From: an uncultured Bacteroidales bacterium
GTDB lineage: Bacteria; Bacteroidota; Bacteroidia; Bacteroidales; UBA932
Assembly: GCA_947588835.1 (NCBI GenBank)
Contig: CANPZS010000015.1
Span: forward strand, 1-44,012
Reading direction: 5' to 3'
Length of the DNA stretch: 44,012 nucleotides
Numbering within the stretch: the stretch's first letter is position 1; the number at the start of each line of letters is the position of its first letter. The notes below the pieces were generated by a model. That model made no database searches. It had not been told where the DNA came from and saw nothing but the letters and a program-made list of their open reading frames with translations. A program made the position numbers and the translations under genes. Below are positions 24,957 through 34,065 of the stretch, piece after piece.

Positions 24957-25558
24957 CCATGGCAAAGAAAAACAACAAACCCGCGGAAGTGCAGGCGCTC
25001 CCTGCCGGATACGTGCCCACTCTTAAGAAGACGTACAAGGAAGAGATCGTGCCTGCGCTCGTCAAGCAGTTCTCCTACACTACCGTAATGCAGGTGCCCA
25101 AGCTCGTCAAGATCACTATCAACGAGGGCGTCGGCGAAGGTGTGCAGGACAAGAAGATAGTGGAGGAGGCGGCTGCCGAGCTGTCGTCCATAGTGGGCCA
25201 GAAGGCCATTTTGACCACTTCCAAAAAAGACGTTTCCAACTTCAAGCTCCGCAAGGGCATGACCATCGGCGTGAAGGTCACCCTCCGCGACGTGAAGATG
25301 TATGAATTTCTCGAGAGGCTCATCCGCGTGGCGCTTCCCCGAATCAGGGACTTCAACGGCATAGCCGAAAAGTTCGACGGCCGCGGCAACTATACCCTCG
25401 GCATCAAGGAGCAGATAATATTCCCGGAAGTCGATATAGACAAGAATCCGAGGATACACGGCATGGAAATAACTTTCGTAACTTCGGCCAGGACCGACGA
25501 AGAGGCGTTCGCCCTTTTGAAGGCATTCGGCCTGCCGTTCAAGAAACATAACGATTAA
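24953..25558 (+). CDS. rplE: Ribosomal protein L5 (uL5)
   Basis: A 201-residue L5, about 20 residues longer than the E. coli protein because of an N-terminal extension before [14 protein letters not shown]. Core signatures are [11 protein letters not shown] and [22 protein letters not shown] 24953 overlaps the rplX stop and has AGGAG six bases upstream; ATG 24959 two codons later is an alternative. L5 contacts 5S rRNA. Confidence 0.96.
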   Translation: MTMAKKNNKPAEVQALPAGYVPTLKKTYKEEIVPALVKQFSYTTVMQVPKLVKITINEGVGEGVQDKKIVEEAAAELSSIVGQKAILTTSKKDVSNFKLRKGMTIGVKVTLRDVKMYEFLERLIRVALPRIRDFNGIAEKFDGRGNYTLGIKEQIIFPEVDIDKNPRIHGMEITFVTSARTDEEAFALLKAFGLPFKKHND

Positions 25559-25562
25559 GAAT

Positions 25563-25832
25563 ATGGCAAAGGAATCAATGAAAGCCCGCGAGGCAAAGCG
25601 CGCCAGGCTGGTCGCCCAATACGCCGCCAAGAGGAAAGCGCTCAAGGAAGCCGGCGACTACGCCGCCTTGGACAAGCTCCCCAAGAATGCGAGTCCGGTG
25701 CGTCTTCACAACCGCTGCTCTCTCACCGGCCGTCCGAAAGGCTACATGCGCGCCTTCGGCCTCAGCCGCATCCAGTTCCGCGAGATGGCTTCCGCCGGGC
25801 TCATACCGGGCGTCAAGAAGGCGAGCTGGTAA
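25563..25832 (+). CDS. rpsN: Ribosomal protein S14 (uS14), zinc-free form
   Basis: An 89-residue S14 of the long, C-minus type: only one Cys ([10 protein letters not shown]), so no zinc site. The C-terminal [23 protein letters not shown] is canonical. It lies in the small-subunit head. The ATG is 5 bases after rplE. Confidence 0.97.
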   Translation: MAKESMKAREAKRARLVAQYAAKRKALKEAGDYAALDKLPKNASPVRLHNRCSLTGRPKGYMRAFGLSRIQFREMASAGLIPGVKKASW

Positions 25833-25895
25833 AATCAATGGTTAATTATTGGATATCGGGCGTCTTTGGACGCTGCGCTAAAATTTATAAGAGAA

Positions 25896-26291
25896 ATGAC
25901 TGATCCGATCGCAGATTATCTGACAAGAATCCGCAACGCATACCTTGCGGGCAAGAAAATAGTAGAGGTGCCGTCTTCCAACATGAAGCTGGCCATCACC
26001 AAAATTCTTTGCGACAAGGGTTATATCCTCAGCTACAAGGTAGTGGAGGATACACCGTACAATATAATCAAAATCGCTTTGAAATATCATCCCCAGACCA
26101 AGACCGCGGCCATCAAATCCATTTCCCGCGTTTCTTCCCCCGGCCTGAGGAAATATGCGGACGTGAAGAACATGCCGAGGGTCCTCAACGGGCTCGGCAT
26201 CGCCATACTCTCCACTTCCAAGGGCGTCATCACCGACAAGGAAGCCAGGGAGCTCAACGTCGGCGGCGAGGTCATATGCTATGTTTATTAA
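25896..26291 (+). CDS. rpsH: Ribosomal protein S8 (uS8)
   Basis: A 131-residue S8, starting MTDPIADYLTRIRNA. The C-terminal half has KISRVSSPG-type and GIAILSTSKGVITDKEAR segments. I chose ATG 25896, because an earlier TTG at 25866 adds ten non-conserved residues. S8 is a central 16S rRNA binder and in E. coli represses the spc operon. A 63-base gap precedes it. Confidence 0.96.
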   Translation: MTDPIADYLTRIRNAYLAGKKIVEVPSSNMKLAITKILCDKGYILSYKVVEDTPYNIIKIALKYHPQTKTAAIKSISRVSSPGLRKYADVKNMPRVLNGLGIAILSTSKGVITDKEARELNVGGEVICYVY

Positions 26292-26309
26292 TGTTAAAAG
26301 TCAACAATA

Positions 26310-26870
26310 ATGTCAAGAATCGGAAAATTGCCTGTAAACCTTCCGGCCGGGGTGACCGCAGAGTTGCTTCCCGGCAACGTTGTGAAGGTTAAAGGCCCTC
26401 TCGGTGAACTGAGCCAGAAAGTTGATCCGGGCATCACCGTCACCATAGAGGGAAATGAGATTAAGTTCACCAGGCCCAATGACCTTCCCCGGTTCCGCTC
26501 CATGCATGGACTCTACAGGGCCCTCGTGCACAATATGGTGGTCGGGGTGTCCGAGGGCTTTACGACCAACCAGGAATTTGTGGGCGTAGGTTACCGCGTG
26601 ACGGCGCAGGGCCGTCTGGTCACCATGTCCGTAGGATATTCCCATGACATCCAGATAGAGCTTCCCAAGGAAGTGACCGCCGAGACGCCGCAGGTGAAGA
26701 AGGGCGAAAACCCCGTCCTCATCCTCAAGAGCGCCGACAAGCAGCTCCTGGGACAGGTCGCGGCCAAGATACGTTCATTCCGCAGACCGGAGCCTTACAA
26801 GGGCAAGGGCATCAAGTTCGTCGGCGAACAGCTCCGCCGCAAGGCCGGCAAGACCGCGGCCGCTAAATAA
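26310..26870 (+). CDS. rplF: Ribosomal protein L6 (uL6)
   Basis: A 186-residue L6 with two duplicated domains. It starts MSRIGKLPVNLPAGV and ends in RRPEPYKGKGIKFVGEQLRR, the L6 signature that contacts the sarcin-ricin loop region. A slight Lys/Ala-rich tail follows. Confidence 0.97.
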   Translation: MSRIGKLPVNLPAGVTAELLPGNVVKVKGPLGELSQKVDPGITVTIEGNEIKFTRPNDLPRFRSMHGLYRALVHNMVVGVSEGFTTNQEFVGVGYRVTAQGRLVTMSVGYSHDIQIELPKEVTAETPQVKKGENPVLILKSADKQLLGQVAAKIRSFRRPEPYKGKGIKFVGEQLRRKAGKTAAAK

Positions 26871-26885
26871 CAGGAGGATTGAGTT

Positions 26886-27248
26886 ATGGCATTGAACAGA
26901 ATAGAAAGAAGGAAAAGGATTCATTACCGTATCCGCAAACATGTGAACGGTACCGCAGAGAGGCCGAGGATGGTCGTTTTCAGAAGCAACCGGCAGATTT
27001 ATGTACAGGTGGTGGATGACGAACAGGGCAGGACGCTCGTAGCGGCGGCTTCCAATGACAAGGCCCTCGCGGCGGAATGCAACGGCAAGAACGGCATCGA
27101 TGCCGCGGCCGTGGTGGGCAAGGCCATCGCGGAGCGCGCCAAGGAAAAGGGAATATCCAAGGTCTCCTTCGACCGCGGCGGCTATCTTTTCCACGGAAGG
27201 GTTAAAAGTTTGGCTGACGCCGCCCGTGAAGGCGGTCTCGAATTCTAA
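26886..27248 (+). CDS. rplR: Ribosomal protein L18 (uL18)
   Basis: A 120-residue L18, a 5S rRNA-binding protein. The conserved N-terminal basic segment [20 protein letters not shown] and the C-terminal [20 protein letters not shown] are present. AGGAGG (26872-26877) lies 8 bases before the ATG. Confidence 0.96.
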   Translation: MALNRIERRKRIHYRIRKHVNGTAERPRMVVFRSNRQIYVQVVDDEQGRTLVAAASNDKALAAECNGKNGIDAAAVVGKAIAERAKEKGISKVSFDRGGYLFHGRVKSLADAAREGGLEF

Positions 27249-27260
27249 TTTATAAAGACT

Positions 27261-27779
27261 ATGGCAAATTCAAACGTAAAAAGAGTAAAGACATCTGAAC
27301 TTGAGCTCAAGGACAGACTGGTGGCTATCAACAGGGTGACCAAGGTTACCAAGGGTGGCCGTCATTTCCGCTTTGCCGCCATTGTCGTCGTCGGCGACGA
27401 GAACGGTGTCGTTGGCTATGGTCTTGGCAAGGCGAACGAGGTCACGGCGGCCATCGCCAAAGGCGTGGAGGATGCCAAGAAGAACCTCGTCAAGGTTCCC
27501 GTCATCAACACGACCATCCCTCATGAGCAGGAGGCCCACTTCGGCGGCGCCCGCGTGTTCATGAAACCGGCGGCCCCCGGTACCGGCGTGAAGGCCGGCG
27601 GCGCCATGCGCGCCGTGTTCGAGTCCGCCGGCGTACAGAACGTGCTTGCGAAGTCCAAGGGTTCGTCGAACCCCCACAATCTGGTAAAGGCCACGATCGC
27701 GGCCCTCACCGAGATGCGCGACGCCTATACGGTGGCCGGACTCCGCGGAGTGCCCATGAGCAGAGTGTTTAACGGATAA
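27261..27779 (+). CDS. rpsE: Ribosomal protein S5 (uS5)
   Basis: A 172-residue S5 at the mRNA entry and decoding region. The dsRNA-binding signature ([20 protein letters not shown]) and the glycine-rich [10 protein letters not shown] are visible. Changes in this protein can affect fidelity and spectinomycin response; none can be judged here. Confidence 0.97.
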   Translation: MANSNVKRVKTSELELKDRLVAINRVTKVTKGGRHFRFAAIVVVGDENGVVGYGLGKANEVTAAIAKGVEDAKKNLVKVPVINTTIPHEQEAHFGGARVFMKPAAPGTGVKAGGAMRAVFESAGVQNVLAKSKGSSNPHNLVKATIAALTEMRDAYTVAGLRGVPMSRVFNG

Positions 27780-27795
27780 TACGGAGGCAGGAATC

Positions 27796-27978
27796 ATGGC
27801 AAAGCTAAGAATCACCCAGGTCGTCAGCAAGAACGGCGAAACCAAGAGGCAGATAGCCAATCTCAGGGGACTCGGCCTCCGCAAATTGAATCAGACAGTA
27901 GAGGTAGAGAAGACTCCTATCGCACTCGGCATGCTGGAGAAAGTTCATCACCTCGTTAAGGTTGAAGAAATTGACTAA
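27796..27978 (+). CDS. rpmD: Ribosomal protein L30 (uL30)
   Basis: A 60-residue L30 that starts MAKLRITQVVSKNG and has the core LRGLGLRKLNQTVEVEKTP. GGAGG (27783-27787) lies 8 bases upstream. Confidence 0.95.
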   Translation: MAKLRITQVVSKNGETKRQIANLRGLGLRKLNQTVEVEKTPIALGMLEKVHHLVKVEEID

Positions 27979-27992
27979 GGGAGGGAGAATCG

Positions 27993-28439
27993 ATGAAACT
28001 TGAAAATTTAAAACCGGCGAAAGGCGCCACCCACAGGAAGAAAAGAGTAGGCCGCGGCGAAGGCTCCGGCAAAGGCGGCACCGCCACCCGCGGTACCAAG
28101 GGCGCCCAGGCGCGTGCCGGTTACGAGCATAAGGCAGGATTCGAAGGCGGTCAGATGCCTATTCAGAGGCGTGTGCCCAAATTCGGATTCAAGAACCGCA
28201 ACAGAGTAGAATACAAGGCCGTGAACGTGGCTGATCTGCAGAGGCTTTCAGAGAGGCTCGGCGTCACCTCGTTCGACCACGACACTTTAATTTCCGCCGG
28301 CATGGCGTCGAAGACCGAGCTGATAAAGGTGCTTGGCAACGGCGAACTCACCGCCAAGCTGGAAGTGTCGGCGAACGCCTTCTCCAAGAGCGCCGTCGCC
28401 AAGATCGAGGCCGCCGGCGGCAAAACAACAGTAATCTGA
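27993..28439 (+). CDS. rplO: Ribosomal protein L15 (uL15)
   Basis: A 148-residue L15. The glycine/basic N-terminal part (GRGEGSGKGGTATRGTKGAQ) threads into 23S rRNA, and the C-terminal half has the typical alternating pattern. A long purine run GGGAGGGAG precedes the ATG. secY begins 7 bases after its stop. Confidence 0.96.
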   Translation: MKLENLKPAKGATHRKKRVGRGEGSGKGGTATRGTKGAQARAGYEHKAGFEGGQMPIQRRVPKFGFKNRNRVEYKAVNVADLQRLSERLGVTSFDHDTLISAGMASKTELIKVLGNGELTAKLEVSANAFSKSAVAKIEAAGGKTTVI

Positions 28440-28446
28440 TGACGGC

Positions 28447-29766
28447 ATGAAGAAGTTTATAGAGACTATAAAGAATATCTATAAAATCGAAGAGCTGCGC
28501 AAGCGTATCGGCTACACGATGCTCCTTGTCCTGATATACAGGCTCGGATGCTTCATCGTGCTTCCCGGCATCGATCCCGGTCGCCTCGCCAATCTGCAGA
28601 GCAGTACCCAGGAAGGTCTCGTCGGCCTCCTGAACATGTTCTCCGGCGGCGCTTTCGGCAATGCTTCGATTTTCGCGCTCGGCGTGATGCCGTACATCTC
28701 GGCGTCCATCGTCGTGCAGCTTCTCGGCATTTTCGTGCCCTATTTCCGCAAGCTCCAGATGGAGGGCGAGAGCGGGCGCAGAAAAATGAATCAGATCACC
28801 AGAACACTCACGATCCTTATTCTGGCCATTCAGGGCCCGGCCTATGTCACCGGCATGATCCCGCGTGACTCCCTGGCCGTCACATGGTCCGGATTCGTGT
28901 TCAATATGGTATCGACCGTCATCCTGATGGCCGGCTCCATGTTCGTCATGTGGCTCGGCGAAAGGATTACCGACCGTGGCATCGGCAACGGCATATCCCT
29001 CATCATCATGATAGGCATAGTGGCCCGTCTGCCCTATGCGCTCGTGGCCGAGATCGGACAAAAGCTCACCACCACCAGCGGCGGTGGCATGCTTATCCTT
29101 ATCGTCGAGTTCGTGGTATGGGTATTCGTGCTCATGGCGGCCATCGCGCTCGTGCAGGCCGTCCGCAAAGTTCCCGTACAGTACGCCAAGAGGGTGGTCG
29201 GCAACAGGCAGTACGGTGGCGTGCGCCAGTACATTCCGCTTAAGCTCAATGCCGCAGGCGTAATGCCGATCATTTTCGCGCAGGCGCTTATGATGTTCCC
29301 GCTGTTCTTCGGCCGCTTCGACGCCACGCGCGGGCTCGCGGCCACTTTCAGCAACTATACCGGATTCTGGTACAATCTGGTGTTCGGACTTCTCGTGGTC
29401 ATATTCACCTTCTTCTATACGGCCATCACCATCAATCCGACGATGATGGCGGAAGAAATGAAGAGAAACGGCGGCTTCATCCCCGGCGTCAAGCCCGGCA
29501 AGAAGACAGTCGAGTTCCTTGACGACGTAATGTCGAAAATCACGATCCCCGGATCCATTTTCCTCGCTTTGATCGCAATCATGCCCGCATTCGCAAGGGC
29601 CGCAGGAATAAACAACCAGTTTGCAAGTTTCTTCGGCGGCACATCCCTGCTTATCATGGTGGGCGTGATCCTCGATACATTGCAGCAGATTGAAAGTTAT
29701 CTGCTGATGCGTCATTATGACGGACTTATGAAGACCGGTCGTCTCACGGGACGCTCCGGTATGTAG
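28447..29766 (+). CDS. secY: Preprotein translocase subunit SecY
   Basis: A 439-residue SecY with ten predicted membrane helices and the family signatures GGAFGNASIFALGVMPYISA (plug/TM2 region, about residues 65-85) and the cytoplasmic loop with QYAKRVVGNRQ. It forms the membrane channel of the Sec pathway with SecE and SecG, not present here. It sits in its usual place after rplO. Confidence 0.97.
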   Translation: MKKFIETIKNIYKIEELRKRIGYTMLLVLIYRLGCFIVLPGIDPGRLANLQSSTQEGLVGLLNMFSGGAFGNASIFALGVMPYISASIVVQLLGIFVPYFRKLQMEGESGRRKMNQITRTLTILILAIQGPAYVTGMIPRDSLAVTWSGFVFNMVSTVILMAGSMFVMWLGERITDRGIGNGISLIIMIGIVARLPYALVAEIGQKLTTTSGGGMLILIVEFVVWVFVLMAAIALVQAVRKVPVQYAKRVVGNRQYGGVRQYIPLKLNAAGVMPIIFAQALMMFPLFFGRFDATRGLAATFSNYTGFWYNLVFGLLVVIFTFFYTAITINPTMMAEEMKRNGGFIPGVKPGKKTVEFLDDVMSKITIPGSIFLALIAIMPAFARAAGINNQFASFFGGTSLLIMVGVILDTLQQIESYLLMRHYDGLMKTGRLTGRSGM

Positions 29767-29793
29767 TTCTTTGGAGTAAAGGCAGGACGAAAG

Positions 29794-30573
29794 ATGATAA
29801 GGCCCAAGACAGAAGAAGAGATTGAGCTCCTGAAAATCAACGGAGAGCTGGTGTCCAGAACACTGGCGGAAGTCGGAAAGAGGGTCGCCCCCGGTGTGAC
29901 AACCAATGAGTTGAATGAGGTGGCCGAGACTTTTATCCGTGACAACGGGGCCGTCCCGAGCTTCAAAGGGTTTGAAGGCTTTCCCGCCGCGCTGTGCATG
30001 TCGGTCAATGATGTGGTGGTCCACGGCTTTCCGTCGGACCGTGTCCTTGAAGAGGGCGACATCGTGTCCGTGGACTGCGGAACTTTGTACAAGGGGTACA
30101 ACGGCGATTCGGCCTATACTTTCCCCGTAGGGGAGGTGGACGCCGAAACGCGCAGGCTCCTCGACGTCACGAAGGCTTCGCTTTACAAAGGCATAGAGCA
30201 GGCGACGGCAGGCAACAGGACAGGCGATATCGGACACGCGGTGCAAACGTATGCCGAGTCATTCGGGTTCTCCGTAGTCCGCGAATTGGAGGGACACGGA
30301 ATCGGAAAGAGGATGCACGAAGATCCGGGCGTACCGAATTACGGGCGTCAGGGACACGGTGCCAGACTCTACGACGGAATGACCATTTGTATCGAGCCTA
30401 TGATTTGCGCAGGCGGACGCGGCGTATATCTCGCGCGAAACGGCTGGGCGGTCCATACTGCGGACCACAAGAACGCGGCTCATTACGAACTTACGGTTGT
30501 TGTCCGGAACGGCAGGGCCGAACAGCTTTCGACTTTCGACTTTATCGAAAAAGACGGAAACATTAAATTTTAA
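29794..30573 (+). CDS. map: Methionine aminopeptidase type I
   Basis: A 259-residue Map. Metal ligands are recognisable in VDCGTLYKGYNGDSAYTF (two Asp), ELEGHGIGKRMHEDPGVPNY (His), ICIEPMI (Glu) and AAHYELTVVV (Glu). It removes the initiator methionine from nascent proteins. There is no N-terminal zinc-finger extension. It lies between secY and infA as in many Bacteroidota. Confidence 0.96.
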   Translation: MIRPKTEEEIELLKINGELVSRTLAEVGKRVAPGVTTNELNEVAETFIRDNGAVPSFKGFEGFPAALCMSVNDVVVHGFPSDRVLEEGDIVSVDCGTLYKGYNGDSAYTFPVGEVDAETRRLLDVTKASLYKGIEQATAGNRTGDIGHAVQTYAESFGFSVVRELEGHGIGKRMHEDPGVPNYGRQGHGARLYDGMTICIEPMICAGGRGVYLARNGWAVHTADHKNAAHYELTVVVRNGRAEQLSTFDFIEKDGNIKF

Positions 30574-30585
30574 AGTGAAATTCCA

Positions 30586-30804
30586 ATGTCAAAACAAGTA
30601 GCAATCGAGCAAGATGGAACAGTAATAGAGACCCTTCCCAACGCGATGTTCCGCGTCGAGCTGGAAAACGGCCACGTCCTCCTCTGCAACATTTCAGGGA
30701 AGATGAGGATGAACTTTATCCATATACTCCTCGGCGACCGGGTTAAAGTTGAAATCTCACCTTATGATTTGACAAAAGGAAGAATTTCTTTCAGATACAA
30801 ATAA
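30586..30804 (+). CDS. infA: Translation initiation factor IF-1
   Basis: A 72-residue OB-fold protein with [19 protein letters not shown] and the C-terminal [15 protein letters not shown], typical of IF-1. The stretch before GKMRM reads CNIS instead of the usual AHIS. It blocks the ribosomal A site during initiation. Confidence 0.96.
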   Translation: MSKQVAIEQDGTVIETLPNAMFRVELENGHVLLCNISGKMRMNFIHILLGDRVKVEISPYDLTKGRISFRYK

Positions 30805-30816
30805 AATCATTGCACT

Positions 30817-30933
30817 ATGAAAGTCAAGACATCCATCAAGAAGCGCAGCGAGGATTGCAAGATCGTGAAACGTAAAGGCCGCCTTTACGTCATCTGCAAG
30901 AAAAATCCGAAATTCAAGATGCGTCAGGGATAA
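30817..30933 (+). CDS. rpmJ: Ribosomal protein L36 (bL36), zinc-free form
   Basis: A 38-residue L36 that starts [19 protein letters not shown] and ends [10 protein letters not shown], followed by TAA at 30931. Only Cys14 and Cys27 remain of the four zinc ligands (residue 11 is Ser, and no His ligand is present), so it is the C-minus type. It lies 12 bases after infA and 33 bases before rpsM, as expected. Confidence 0.95.
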   Translation: MKVKTSIKKRSEDCKIVKRKGRLYVICKKNPKFKMRQG

Positions 30934-30966
30934 ATCGATTGTATAATAATAAAGTAAAGATAGATT

Positions 30967-31344
30967 ATGGCAAGAATAGCCGGTGTTGATTTACCGAACA
31001 ACAAACGTGGAGAGGTAGGGCTTACCTATATCTACGGGATCGGCCGCAGTTCGGCGAACAGGATTCTCGAGAAGTGCGGCATAGATCGCGACATCAAGGT
31101 TGGCGACTGGAACGACGAGCAGGTCGCGGCCATCCGTACCGTCATCAATGACGAGTACAAAATCGAGGGCGAGCTCCGCTCCTCGGTCCAGATGGACATC
31201 AAGCGCCTCATGGATATTGGCTGCTACCGCGGCATACGTCATCGTATAGGCCTTCCCGTCCGGGGTCAGAGCACCAAGAACAACGCCCGCACTCGCAAGG
31301 GCAAGAAGAAGACCGTCGCCAACAAGAAGAAGGCGACCAAATAA
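30967..31344 (+). CDS. rpsM: Ribosomal protein S13 (uS13)
   Basis: A 125-residue S13 of the small-subunit head, with [20 protein letters not shown] and the basic tail [19 protein letters not shown]. It forms intersubunit and P-site tRNA contacts. Confidence 0.97.
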   Translation: MARIAGVDLPNNKRGEVGLTYIYGIGRSSANRILEKCGIDRDIKVGDWNDEQVAAIRTVINDEYKIEGELRSSVQMDIKRLMDIGCYRGIRHRIGLPVRGQSTKNNARTRKGKKKTVANKKKATK

Positions 31345-31357
31345 AGTTTGATGAATT

Positions 31358-31747
31358 ATGGCAAAAAAAACAACAACAGCGAAGAAAAGAGTTGTCAAGG
31401 TTGAAGCTTATGGCGAAGCCCATATTTCATCGACCTTCAACAACATCATAGTTTCTCTCACCAATGCGCAGGGACAGGTGATCAGCTGGTCCTCGGCCGG
31501 AAAGAGCGGCTTCAGAGGCTCCAAGAAGAACACCCCCTATGCAGCGCAGATGGCGGCCGAAGATGCGGCCAAAACGGCGTTTGACGCAGGCCTCCGCAAA
31601 GTGAAGGTTTACGTCAAGGGTCCGGGCGCAGGCCGCGAATCCGCAATCCGCACCATCAACAACGCAGGCATCACGGTTACGGAGATTATCGACGTCACTC
31701 CCGTACCCCACAATGGCTGCAGACCCAAGGGACGCCGTAAAGTTTAA
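31358..31747 (+). CDS. rpsK: Ribosomal protein S11 (uS11)
   Basis: A 129-residue S11. The core signature [19 protein letters not shown] and the end [15 protein letters not shown] are canonical; the N-terminus has a short Lys/Thr-rich extension. It sits on the small-subunit platform. Confidence 0.97.
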   Translation: MAKKTTTAKKRVVKVEAYGEAHISSTFNNIIVSLTNAQGQVISWSSAGKSGFRGSKKNTPYAAQMAAEDAAKTAFDAGLRKVKVYVKGPGAGRESAIRTINNAGITVTEIIDVTPVPHNGCRPKGRRKV

Positions 31748-31771
31748 TCATTTTCAAATCGCAACCAAGTT

Positions 31772-32374
31772 ATGGCAAGATATACTGGACCCAGAACAAG
31801 AATCGCACGCAAGTTCGGCGAACCCATTTTCGGTGCTGACAAACATTTCGAGAAGAGAAACACTCCTCCGGGACAGCACGGCCTGGCCGCAAAGCGCAAG
31901 AAAATGCGCGAGTACGGCATCCAGCTGAAGGAGAAGCAGAAAGTCAAATATATGTACGGCTTGCTGGAGAGGCAGTTCCGCAACACGTACGGCAAGGCCG
32001 CGCGCATGAAGGGACAGACCGGCGTGAATCTGGTGCTCCTTCTCGAGTCCCGTCTCGACAACATCGTCTACCGTCTCGGCATAGCTCCCACGAGGGCGGC
32101 TGCGAGGCAGCTCGTGCTGCACCGCCACATCGCCCTGAACGGCAGCGTATGCAACATTCCCTCAGCTCAGGTGAAACCCGGCGAGACCGTCGCGGTGAGG
32201 GAGAGATCCAAGAGCCTTGAAGTCATCCAGAACAGCGTGGCTTCCGCAACCAAATATCCGTGGCTTGAATTCGATGCCAAGGCCCTCTCGGGCAAGTATC
32301 TCAACATTCCGGCCAGAACGGACATTCCGGAGAACATAAACGAACAGCTGATCGTCGATCTGTACTCCAAGTAA
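31772..32374 (+). CDS. rpsD: Ribosomal protein S4 (uS4)
   Basis: A 200-residue S4 that initiates small-subunit assembly. [18 protein letters not shown] starts a C-minus form without the zinc cysteines. The S4 RNA-binding domain ([20 protein letters not shown], about 91-110) is intact. Confidence 0.97.
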   Translation: MARYTGPRTRIARKFGEPIFGADKHFEKRNTPPGQHGLAAKRKKMREYGIQLKEKQKVKYMYGLLERQFRNTYGKAARMKGQTGVNLVLLLESRLDNIVYRLGIAPTRAAARQLVLHRHIALNGSVCNIPSAQVKPGETVAVRERSKSLEVIQNSVASATKYPWLEFDAKALSGKYLNIPARTDIPENINEQLIVDLYSK

Positions 32375-32403
32375 TAGTATTAACACCCAGAAAAGGAACA
32401 ATT

Positions 32404-33411
32404 ATGGCAATCTTAGCATTTCAAAAACCGGACAAGGTAATCATGCTCGAAGGGAGCGATACCGTCGGCCGTTTCGAATTCAGGCCATTGGAGCCGGGAT
32501 ACGGTCAGACTATCGGCAACGCCCTTCGCCGCATATTGCTTGCGTCTCTGGAGGGTTTTGCCATCTCGTCCGTACGGATTTCGGGAGTGGACCAGGAATT
32601 CGCCACCATTCCCGGCGTGATTGAGAGCATGCAGGACATCATTCTCAACCTCAAGCAGGTCCGTTTCAAAAGGATGGTGGAAACCGTCGACTCCGAGGTG
32701 GCGAACATAGTGATCAGCGGCAAGCAGGAATTTGCCGCGGAGGATATCTCAAAAGGATTGTCTTCTTTCAAGGTGTTGAATCCCGAGCTGCATATATGCT
32801 CTCTCGAGCCTTCAATTAAACTGGAAATCACCCTGACCATCACCAAGGGCCGCGGATACGTCCTCGCCGAGGAAATGAGGGATGACAATGCGCCCATCGG
32901 GACCATTCCGGTGGATGCGATATACACTCCCATCAAGAAGGTCAACTGGACGGTGGATCCCTGGCGCGTGGAGCAGAAGACCGACTATGAAAAGCTCAAC
33001 ATAGAGATCGTGACCGACGGGTCCGTTTCTCCCAACGCGGCTCTTCAGGATGCGGCCAATATTCTCATCTATCACTTCAAACTGTTCACCGACGACAAGA
33101 AGTTGTCGCTTGAGAGCCCGGTCGAGGCCGATCCCAAGGAACTGGACGAGGAGTCGTTGAGGATGAGGCATCTTCTTCTCACCAAGCTTTCCGACATGGG
33201 GCTTTCCGTAAGGGCTTTCAATTGTCTCAAGGCTGCGGATATCGACACCTTCGCCGATCTGGTGTCCTATTCGAGGGCCGAGCTGATGAAATTCCGCAAT
33301 TTCGGAAGGAAATCCCTCAATGAAATCGATCTCCTTGTGGAAAAGATGAAACTTTCGTTCGGAATGGACGTTACAAAGTATAACATTGAACCTAAGAAAA
33401 AGAATATCTAA
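32404..33411 (+). CDS. rpoA: RNA polymerase alpha subunit
   Basis: A 335-residue alpha subunit. The N-terminal domain (about 1-230) has [20 protein letters not shown] for dimer and beta/beta' assembly. The C-terminal DNA-binding domain (about 260-320) has [20 protein letters not shown] and [14 protein letters not shown]. Its stop is 2 bases before rplQ. Confidence 0.97.
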   Translation: MAILAFQKPDKVIMLEGSDTVGRFEFRPLEPGYGQTIGNALRRILLASLEGFAISSVRISGVDQEFATIPGVIESMQDIILNLKQVRFKRMVETVDSEVANIVISGKQEFAAEDISKGLSSFKVLNPELHICSLEPSIKLEITLTITKGRGYVLAEEMRDDNAPIGTIPVDAIYTPIKKVNWTVDPWRVEQKTDYEKLNIEIVTDGSVSPNAALQDAANILIYHFKLFTDDKKLSLESPVEADPKELDEESLRMRHLLLTKLSDMGLSVRAFNCLKAADIDTFADLVSYSRAELMKFRNFGRKSLNEIDLLVEKMKLSFGMDVTKYNIEPKKKNI

Positions 33412-33413
33412 AA

Positions 33414-33986
33414 ATGAGGCACAATAAAGCAATCAATCATCTTGGACGGAAGAGCTCTCACCGCAAGGCCATGCTCGCCAACATGGCTGCGTCTCTTATC
33501 ATGCATAAGAGGATTACGACTACCGTGGCCAAGGCCAAGGCGCTCAAGCCGTATGTGGAGCCGCTTATCACAAAGTCGAAGGACGATTCGACGCATTCCC
33601 GCCGTATTGTATTCAGCTATCTGAAAGACAAATACGCGACCGCCGAACTGTTCCGTACCATAGCTCCCAAAATAGCTGACCGTCCCGGCGGATATCTCCG
33701 CATACTCCATCTCGGTTTCCGTCCCGGTGACGCCGCCGACATGGCGTTGGTAGAATTCGTCGACTTCAACGAGGCCGCTCTCGCAAGCACCGCCAAGAAG
33801 GAGACCAAGAAGGGCACCCGCCGCGGCCGCAGCACCGCCAAGAAGACGGAGAAGCCCACGGCCGCCCCTGTAGAAGCTCCTGCGGCTCCAGCCGAAACGA
33901 CTCCCGCGGCACCCGCCGAGGAAGCACCGGCCGCCGCTCCCGCCGAAGAGGCTCCGGCCGCCGGCGAAACACCTGCAGCTGAATAA
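33414..33986 (+). CDS. rplQ: Ribosomal protein L17 (bL17) with long acidic tail
   Basis: A 190-residue L17. The core (about 1-118) has [20 protein letters not shown] and the usual ending. It is followed by a Lys/Arg-rich linker and an Ala/Pro/Glu-rich tail of about 40 residues with repeated APAEEAPA units. E. coli L17 has 127 residues; Bacteroidota L17 is often longer, but the low-complexity tail is striking. Last gene of the operon. Confidence 0.95.
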   Translation: MRHNKAINHLGRKSSHRKAMLANMAASLIMHKRITTTVAKAKALKPYVEPLITKSKDDSTHSRRIVFSYLKDKYATAELFRTIAPKIADRPGGYLRILHLGFRPGDAADMALVEFVDFNEAALASTAKKETKKGTRRGRSTAKKTEKPTAAPVEAPAAPAETTPAAPAEEAPAAAPAEEAPAAGETPAAE

Positions 33987-34009
33987 GAGTGTATTCATGA
34001 TATTATGGC

Positions 34010-34042
34010 AAAGGCCCCGGGGATTCTGTCTCCGGGGCCTTT
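34010..34042. terminator. Hairpin terminator after rplQ
   Basis: AAAGGCCCCGG (34010-34020) pairs with CCGGGGCCTTT (34032-34042), an 11-bp stem with an 11-nt loop. The U run is short. It lies between convergent rplQ and hppA and may serve both. Confidence 0.7.
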
Positions 34043-34065
34043 GACGTGTTCACGGGCCGTGTCCG

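Noticed and set aside
28348..30246. A 632-codon antisense frame across secY and map
   Set aside because: It spans two well-identified genes and shows a His/Asp-rich composition typical of reversed membrane-protein codons.
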